64,000 nt of DNA, from assembly GCF_036492425.1 (NCBI RefSeq), contig NZ_AP025292.1, positions 558,001-622,000 on the forward strand, in the 5' to 3' direction. Position numbers and translations under genes: made by a program. Each line of letters begins with the position of its first letter. The stretch's first letter is position 1. Under the pieces are notes generated by a model. That model had not been told where the DNA came from. It saw only the letters and a program-made list of their open reading frames with translations, and did not search any database. The stretch comes from Persicobacter psychrovividus. GTDB taxonomy: Bacteria; Bacteroidota; Bacteroidia; Cytophagales; Cyclobacteriaceae. Below, piece by piece: positions 59,593 through 64,000 of the stretch.

Positions 59593-61041
59593 ATGAATTT
59601 TAATAAATTAATGATCGGAGGCCTTTTAGTGGCTTCCGTATTCGGAACAGGATGTAGTTTGGAGGTAAAGCCAGATTACGCTTTAGGAATCGAGGATGCA
59701 AACGCTTTTCCTCAGGATCAGCTTAATGGTGCGATGAACCGTATGTACCGGGTTGCATACTACGGTCGTAACGCTTATATCTTCGGAGATATCGGTACTG
59801 ACAACATCGTGGAGGGAGCCAACAACTCAGGGCGATTTATCTTTGAGTCGCAGATGGCAAAGTTTGAAGCTATGAGTAACTCAGTAGGTTCAGATGAAAC
59901 AAACCTTTACGATCACATCTACGAGGTGGTTAATAACGCCAACCGTGTAATTATCAATGACAAGGCGACAGCAGATCAGATCGGTCAAGCTTACTTCTTG
60001 CGTGCATTGGCGACTTTTGATGCCGTGAAGTTCTTTGATAAAGTGCCATTGGTTTTGAGCCCAGTAATGAGTATCACCGATGCGGTAAACTTCAAGCCAG
60101 AGAATGATGAGGTAACTAAAATCTATGCTCAGGTATTGATGGACCTTAAAATGGCGCAGGAGTCAATCACTAATACGAGTGTGAATGCACCAACAGCAAA
60201 TGCCGCTTATGCGTTGGCATCTCGTGTGTTGTTGTATATCGCTACTGAGGTAGATGATTTTTCTAAAATTGAAGGCGTAAGCTCACAAAAAGAAGCATAT
60301 GAAATGGCGATTGCTGCCGCTGATGCAGTATCTGGCGTTGAGTTATTGACTGCAAAAGATTATGCTGATTACTTCTACACACAAGGAAAATCTTCTTTGG
60401 AGACTATTTTCGAGATTGCTGTAGTAGAATCTCAGAGCCGTGGGTCTGATAACTTCGGTAACATTTACTACTTGGATAAAACAGGAGCCGGTTATGGTGC
60501 TTACACTGCAAACCCTGAGTTTGTAAAAATGCATTCCGATGAGGATGTTCGTAAATCGATGTTCGTAACGGTAGAAGAAGAAAAGCCAGGCTTTCAGTAT
60601 GTGTACAAGTTTGCACAGAGTGACGGTGTAACAGGTTTGCATGCTCCGAAAATTTTGCGTTACTCAGAAGTGTTATTGAACAAGGCGGAAGCCTTGGCCG
60701 CTTTGGGACGTGGAAACGATGCAGCGAGCATTATCGACCAGATTCGTGCAGCTCGTTATACTTCTAATGCACCAGCAGTAGATGTAGCCAACATCGTTGA
60801 AGAAGTATTCATGGAGCGTCGTAAGGAATTGGCTTACGAAGGACATTATATGTTCGACTTGCGTCGTCATAATAAAGGTGTACAGTTGGTGCGCTTAGCA
60901 GACAACAAGGGAGGAAGCGATGAGGTCGAAGACTTCAATGAGTTTGTTCCAGCGGGAGATATCCAGTTCTGGTTCCCAATCCCTCAGCGTTCAATGCAAG
61001 CCAATACTTCTTTGCTTCAGCCAAAATACCCTAATCAATAA
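59593..61041 (+). CDS. SusD/RagB family surface lipoprotein 2
   Basis: Partner of SusC 2; 482 residues. Seen: lipoprotein signal (NKLMIGGLLVASVFGTGC, Cys21), LEVKPDYALGIEDANAF, the helical SusD core (LYDHIYEVVNNANRVIINDKAT; GQAYFLRALATFDAVKFFDKVPLVL), and the RagB end ILRYSEVLLNKAEALAALGRGNDAASIIDQIRAARY...VEEVFMERRKELAYEGHYMFDLRRHNKG with the final FWFPIPQRSMQAN. Codon use is as biased as in SusC 2. A terminator follows. Confidence 0.95.
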   Translation: MNFNKLMIGGLLVASVFGTGCSLEVKPDYALGIEDANAFPQDQLNGAMNRMYRVAYYGRNAYIFGDIGTDNIVEGANNSGRFIFESQMAKFEAMSNSVGSDETNLYDHIYEVVNNANRVIINDKATADQIGQAYFLRALATFDAVKFFDKVPLVLSPVMSITDAVNFKPENDEVTKIYAQVLMDLKMAQESITNTSVNAPTANAAYALASRVLLYIATEVDDFSKIEGVSSQKEAYEMAIAAADAVSGVELLTAKDYADYFYTQGKSSLETIFEIAVVESQSRGSDNFGNIYYLDKTGAGYGAYTANPEFVKMHSDEDVRKSMFVTVEEEKPGFQYVYKFAQSDGVTGLHAPKILRYSEVLLNKAEALAALGRGNDAASIIDQIRAARYTSNAPAVDVANIVEEVFMERRKELAYEGHYMFDLRRHNKGVQLVRLADNKGGSDEVEDFNEFVPAGDIQFWFPIPQRSMQANTSLLQPKYPNQ

Positions 61042-61064
61042 TTAGGATTCAATATCAAGAATTT

Positions 61065-61094
61065 AAAGCCACTCCATTCCGGAGTGGCTTTTTT
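61065..61094 (+). terminator. Terminator of susCD pair 2
   Basis: Perfect 10-bp stem AAGCCACTCC / GGAGTGGCTT with a 5-nt loop, followed by T6. Confidence 0.92.
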
Positions 61095-61706
61095 GCGTTC
61101 TATCCGTTTTGTTCGCTGCCGGCCAAAATGGACGGTTAATACCGACATGTACCTAATCTGATTTGTTTAAAAGAATAGGCACAGGGGAAGAAAAAGCAGA
61201 ATGACTGTAATGTGGTGGAAATAACCATCAATTGATCATTGCGATATTTTTAAAAAATAGGGGGTTTTAGGTGTGAGTATTGCATCTGTTTTAATGCGGT
61301 TTGGCATATATTGATCCTATTTCGTCATTTTTTTGAAGTGTTTAATTTTTTTTAAATCTGCTTTAAATTAGAATAGTACAAAATCAAATCATGATTATTA
61401 CTGATAATTGTCATAAGGCTTATTTTGTTAATGTAGTGTTAATGTGGGAAATAGTGAAAATCAGTAATATTTTTATCTATTTGATTTTCAGTCTATTGTG
61501 GTTGGGTTGTTGGGGGCGTGAACCATATTTTTACTGTTGGTAGAGGTGAGTTTGTAATTTGATTGTTTGTGCTTAAATCAAGTGAAATGCTGAAAAAAAG
61601 TCAATTTATGTAATGAAAACGGGTTAAGGTATAATAAAATTTTGTTTAAGGTAGTTGTGGTAAAATAAAATATTGTCTTAAATTTGAATGAAACAAAATT
61701 TAAAAT

Positions 61707-61729
61707 CTACTCAGAAACTCACTGAGTAG
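61707..61729 (+). promoter_or_regulatory. Hairpin in the leader of susC 3
   Basis: CTACTCAG-aaactca-CTGAGTAG, an 8-bp perfect stem just upstream of the start codon region. No T-tract follows directly, so it is not a plain terminator; it could be a protein- or RNA-binding site. Confidence 0.45.
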
Positions 61730-61761
61730 AGAAGTAATTTTACCCAATCTTAACCATTATT

Positions 61762-64000
61762 ATGAAAAGAGCTTTACTGATGGCTTTTGCTCTTCTGTTG
61801 ACAGTTTCAACAGTTTTTGCACAAGGCCGAGTAGTAACCGGAACGGTTACTGCTGAAGAGAATGGAGATCCAGTACCAGGTGTAAACGTCCTGATCAAAG
61901 GGCAAGGTACAGGTACCGTAACTGATATTGACGGTAAGTATTCCATTAATGTAGATCAACCAAAGGCAGTACTTGTATTTACTTTTATTGGTTTGGCTAC
62001 AGAAGAAATTGTCGTAGGAAGCCAATCTACGATTAACATGACCATGACGGCGGATATCAAGCAGTTGACTGAAGTTGTTGTAACAGCACTTGGTATTACC
62101 AGAGAGAAAGCATCTCTTGGTTATGCAGTTCAGGAAGTAGGGTCAAAAGATTTGACTGCAGGACAATCAGTAAACGCTATGGCAGGTTTGTCTGGTAAGG
62201 TTGCTGGTGTTCAGATTTCTGGCGGTACAGGTAACATGGGTGGTTCGCAGCGTGTATTGATTCGTGGTGCTAACTCCGTTACAGGTAACAACCAACCATT
62301 GTATGTGATTGATGGTGTGCCGATTGATAACTCTGACTTTAACTCTACGAATGCAGCGCGTGGTGCAGGTGGATATGACTACGGTGGGATGGCGAATGAT
62401 ATCAACCCTGAGGATATCGAGTCGATGAACGTATTGAAAGGCCCATCGGCAGCGGCACTTTACGGTTCTCGTGCAGCCAATGGTGTAATCATGATTACAA
62501 CTAAAAAAGGAACAAGAAAGCAAGGTATCGGTGTATCGGTAAATTCTTCTGTAACTTTTGAGAAAGTAAACAGAATCCAAAAATTACAGCGTTCATACGG
62601 TGGTGGTCTTGGAGACTTTACAGAGCAGGACGGTAACTTGATTCCTCTTTATAGAATGGATGAGTCTTGGGGACCAAAATACGATGGCCAAATGAATGTT
62701 GTTCATTGGGATGGTATTGATGATGCAAATGGTTATAAAGTCATTGAAACTCGTGAGTGGAAAGCTCCAGACAATGATGTAGTTGACTTCTTTGAAACAG
62801 GTGTGGCATTGTCTAACAGTGTAGCATTGAACGGTGCGAATGATAAAGGTCGTTTCCGTTTGTCGTACACCAACTTGACATCTAACGGTTATATGCCAAA
62901 TTCTGAATTGAAGAAAAATTCATTCAACTTTTCAGGAGATTACAAATTGCATAAGCGATTGACTGCTAATTCAAATGTTTCTTTCGTTCGTACTGAAGCT
63001 TTGGGACGTCCAGGTACAGGTTACGATGGCGGAAACGTAATGCAGCAGTTCGGTCAGTGGGGTCAGCGTCAGTTGGATATGAAGCGTTTGTCAAACTATA
63101 AAAATGCTGATGGTAGCCAAAGAACTTGGAACCGTATTGCATTTGATAACCCTAACCCTCAGTATTCTGATAACCCTTACTGGACTCGTTACGAGAACTA
63201 CCAGAATGATGAGCGTGACCGTTTGTTCGGTAACTTCGGATTGAACTATGAAGTAATTGACGGATTGAACGTAAGTGGTAAAGTTTATTATGACGGTTAT
63301 ACTTTCCGTGCATATGAGCGTACTGCAGTAGGTTCACAAGCGCAATCATACTTTGGTGAAACTGTTCGTGTTCGTTCAGAAATGAACTTTGAAGGTATGG
63401 CGAACTACACGAAGCAAATCAACGATGATTTCAACCTTAGCGCAATGTTAGGTGTAAATAAGCGTGTTGAGAATTACCGTCGTAATACAATGGAGACTTC
63501 AGGTGGTTTGGTATTGCCAGGCTTGTATTCTGTAGATAACTCTGTAGACGCTCCTGTTGTATCTGCTTTCTCTTCTAACAAGATTGTTACTTCCGTATTT
63601 GGTAATGTTTCTTTGGGCTACAAAAGCATGTTGTATTTGGATGCAACGGCTCGTAACGACTGGTCTTCAACACTTCCTGAAGCGAATAACTCTTACTTCT
63701 ACCCATCTGTAACGGGGTCGTTTGTTGTTTCTGAATTGCCATCAATCCAAGATATCTCAGGAATCAACTTCTTGAAAGCACGTGTTGGTTGGGCGAAAGT
63801 AGGTAACGATACTGATCCTTACCAATTGAGAGAAGTTTATACCAACATCGATAACTCTGGTCCTGACTACTCTATCCCTAATACTTACCTTGAGCCAAAC
63901 TTGAAGCCTGAGTCTACTTACTCTTGGGAAGTTGGTTTGGAAGGTAGCTTCCTTGATAATCGCTTGACTTTCGATGTTACTTATTATGACATGAAAACAG
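61762..64000 (+). CDS. SusC/RagA family TonB-linked outer-membrane transporter 3, 3' end outside window
   Basis: The frame is open from ATG 61762 to the window edge (over 740 residues). Seen: signal peptide MKRALLMAFALLLTVSTVFAQ, the same regulatory-like domain as SusC 1 and 2 (VSTVFAQGRVVTGTVTAEENG, FIGLATEEIVVG), VVVTALGITREKASLGYAVQEVG (a GI-type SusC subfamily different from pairs 1 and 2), plug LSGKVAGVQISGGTGNMGGSQRVLIRG, LYVIDGVPIDN, INPEDIESMNVLKGPSAAALYGSRAANGVIMITTKKG. Biased codon use. A SusD is expected outside the window. Confidence 0.95.
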   Translation, partial: MKRALLMAFALLLTVSTVFAQGRVVTGTVTAEENGDPVPGVNVLIKGQGTGTVTDIDGKYSINVDQPKAVLVFTFIGLATEEIVVGSQSTINMTMTADIKQLTEVVVTALGITREKASLGYAVQEVGSKDLTAGQSVNAMAGLSGKVAGVQISGGTGNMGGSQRVLIRGANSVTGNNQPLYVIDGVPIDNSDFNSTNAARGAGGYDYGGMANDINPEDIESMNVLKGPSAAALYGSRAANGVIMITTKKGTRKQGIGVSVNSSVTFEKVNRIQKLQRSYGGGLGDFTEQDGNLIPLYRMDESWGPKYDGQMNVVHWDGIDDANGYKVIETREWKAPDNDVVDFFETGVALSNSVALNGANDKGRFRLSYTNLTSNGYMPNSELKKNSFNFSGDYKLHKRLTANSNVSFVRTEALGRPGTGYDGGNVMQQFGQWGQRQLDMKRLSNYKNADGSQRTWNRIAFDNPNPQYSDNPYWTRYENYQNDERDRLFGNFGLNYEVIDGLNVSGKVYYDGYTFRAYERTAVGSQAQSYFGETVRVRSEMNFEGMANYTKQINDDFNLSAMLGVNKRVENYRRNTMETSGGLVLPGLYSVDNSVDAPVVSAFSSNKIVTSVFGNVSLGYKSMLYLDATARNDWSSTLPEANNSYFYPSVTGSFVVSELPSIQDISGINFLKARVGWAKVGNDTDPYQLREVYTNIDNSGPDYSIPNTYLEPNLKPESTYSWEVGLEGSFLDNRLTFDVTYYDMKT

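Larger units (their letters stand above)
61042..61761. other. Non-coding gap before the third susC
   Basis: 720 nt, AT-rich. It holds the terminator of pair 2 (61065–61094) and a hairpin 33 nt before the next ATG (61707–61729). No gene seen, and no exact promoter pair. Confidence 0.5.

Noticed and set aside
1-64000. CRISPR arrays, tRNA, rRNA and classical insertion sequences
   Set aside because: No regularly spaced repeats with unique spacers, no T-loop/anticodon-like pattern and no DDE transposase motifs were noticed when reading; a dedicated scan was not possible.

Overview
The window is a stretch of chromosome from a marine-type Bacteroidota, most likely of the Cytophagales/Flammeovirga–Persicobacter kind. 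The family inference rests on SusC/SusD pairs, a Na+-pumping NADH dehydrogenase operon, BshC (bacillithiol), the L28–L33–DUF4295–FtsY cluster, a DUF6452/DUF6048 pair, and repeated matches to the Bacteroidota promoter (-33 TTG, -7 TAnnTTTG). The exact genus is a guess. No rRNA, tRNA, CRISPR array or classical insertion sequence was recognised.

Layout. 1–7.5 kb: a methyltransferase cut by the left edge, a secreted glycerophosphodiesterase, an aldehyde dehydrogenase, nagA, a two-gene DUF4870 operon, then a 56-residue lipoprotein, cmk and ispH in one direction. 7.6–12.2 kb: nqrABCDE, closed by a strong terminator, with nqrF absent. 12.3–21.3 kb: an O-antigen ligase/polymerase-like protein, an acyltransferase-3, a large UvrD-type helicase-nuclease, 5-formyl-THF cyclo-ligase, and a BlaI-type repressor with an M56 peptidase/TonB fusion behind a very clear operator. 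21.3–31 kb: rocD, rpmB–rpmG–DUF4295–ftsY, two paralogous Bcr/CflA drug exporters and an ABC-F ATPase.

31–49.9 kb is the accessory-looking part. It holds a fragment of a surface protein, a TonB-dependent receptor, an EamA transporter, two inverted Rpn-type nuclease genes (one followed by a free-standing copy of the Rpn C-terminal tail), bshC, an orphan lipoprotein, an SDR, rimO, a sulfotransferase, an orphan ABC ATPase, DUF6452/DUF6048, a lactonase-fold lipoprotein and rlmN. Several families of short dispersed palindromes lie between these genes, and two of them supply the stop codon or the last residues of a neighbouring reading frame.

49.9–64 kb: three SusC-type outer-membrane transporters, two with their SusD partners, each preceded by 0.7–1.1 kb of AT-rich non-coding DNA. 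The third SusC runs off the right edge. No glycoside hydrolase or sigma/anti-sigma gene is present beside them, so the substrate cannot be named.

The most interesting items are the Rpn nuclease with its detached tetrapeptide-repeat tail (a candidate toxin/intragenic-antitoxin arrangement), the repeat families that write gene ends, the repressor operator covering its own promoter, the M56–TonB protein with an insertion in its TonB domain, and the missing nqrF.
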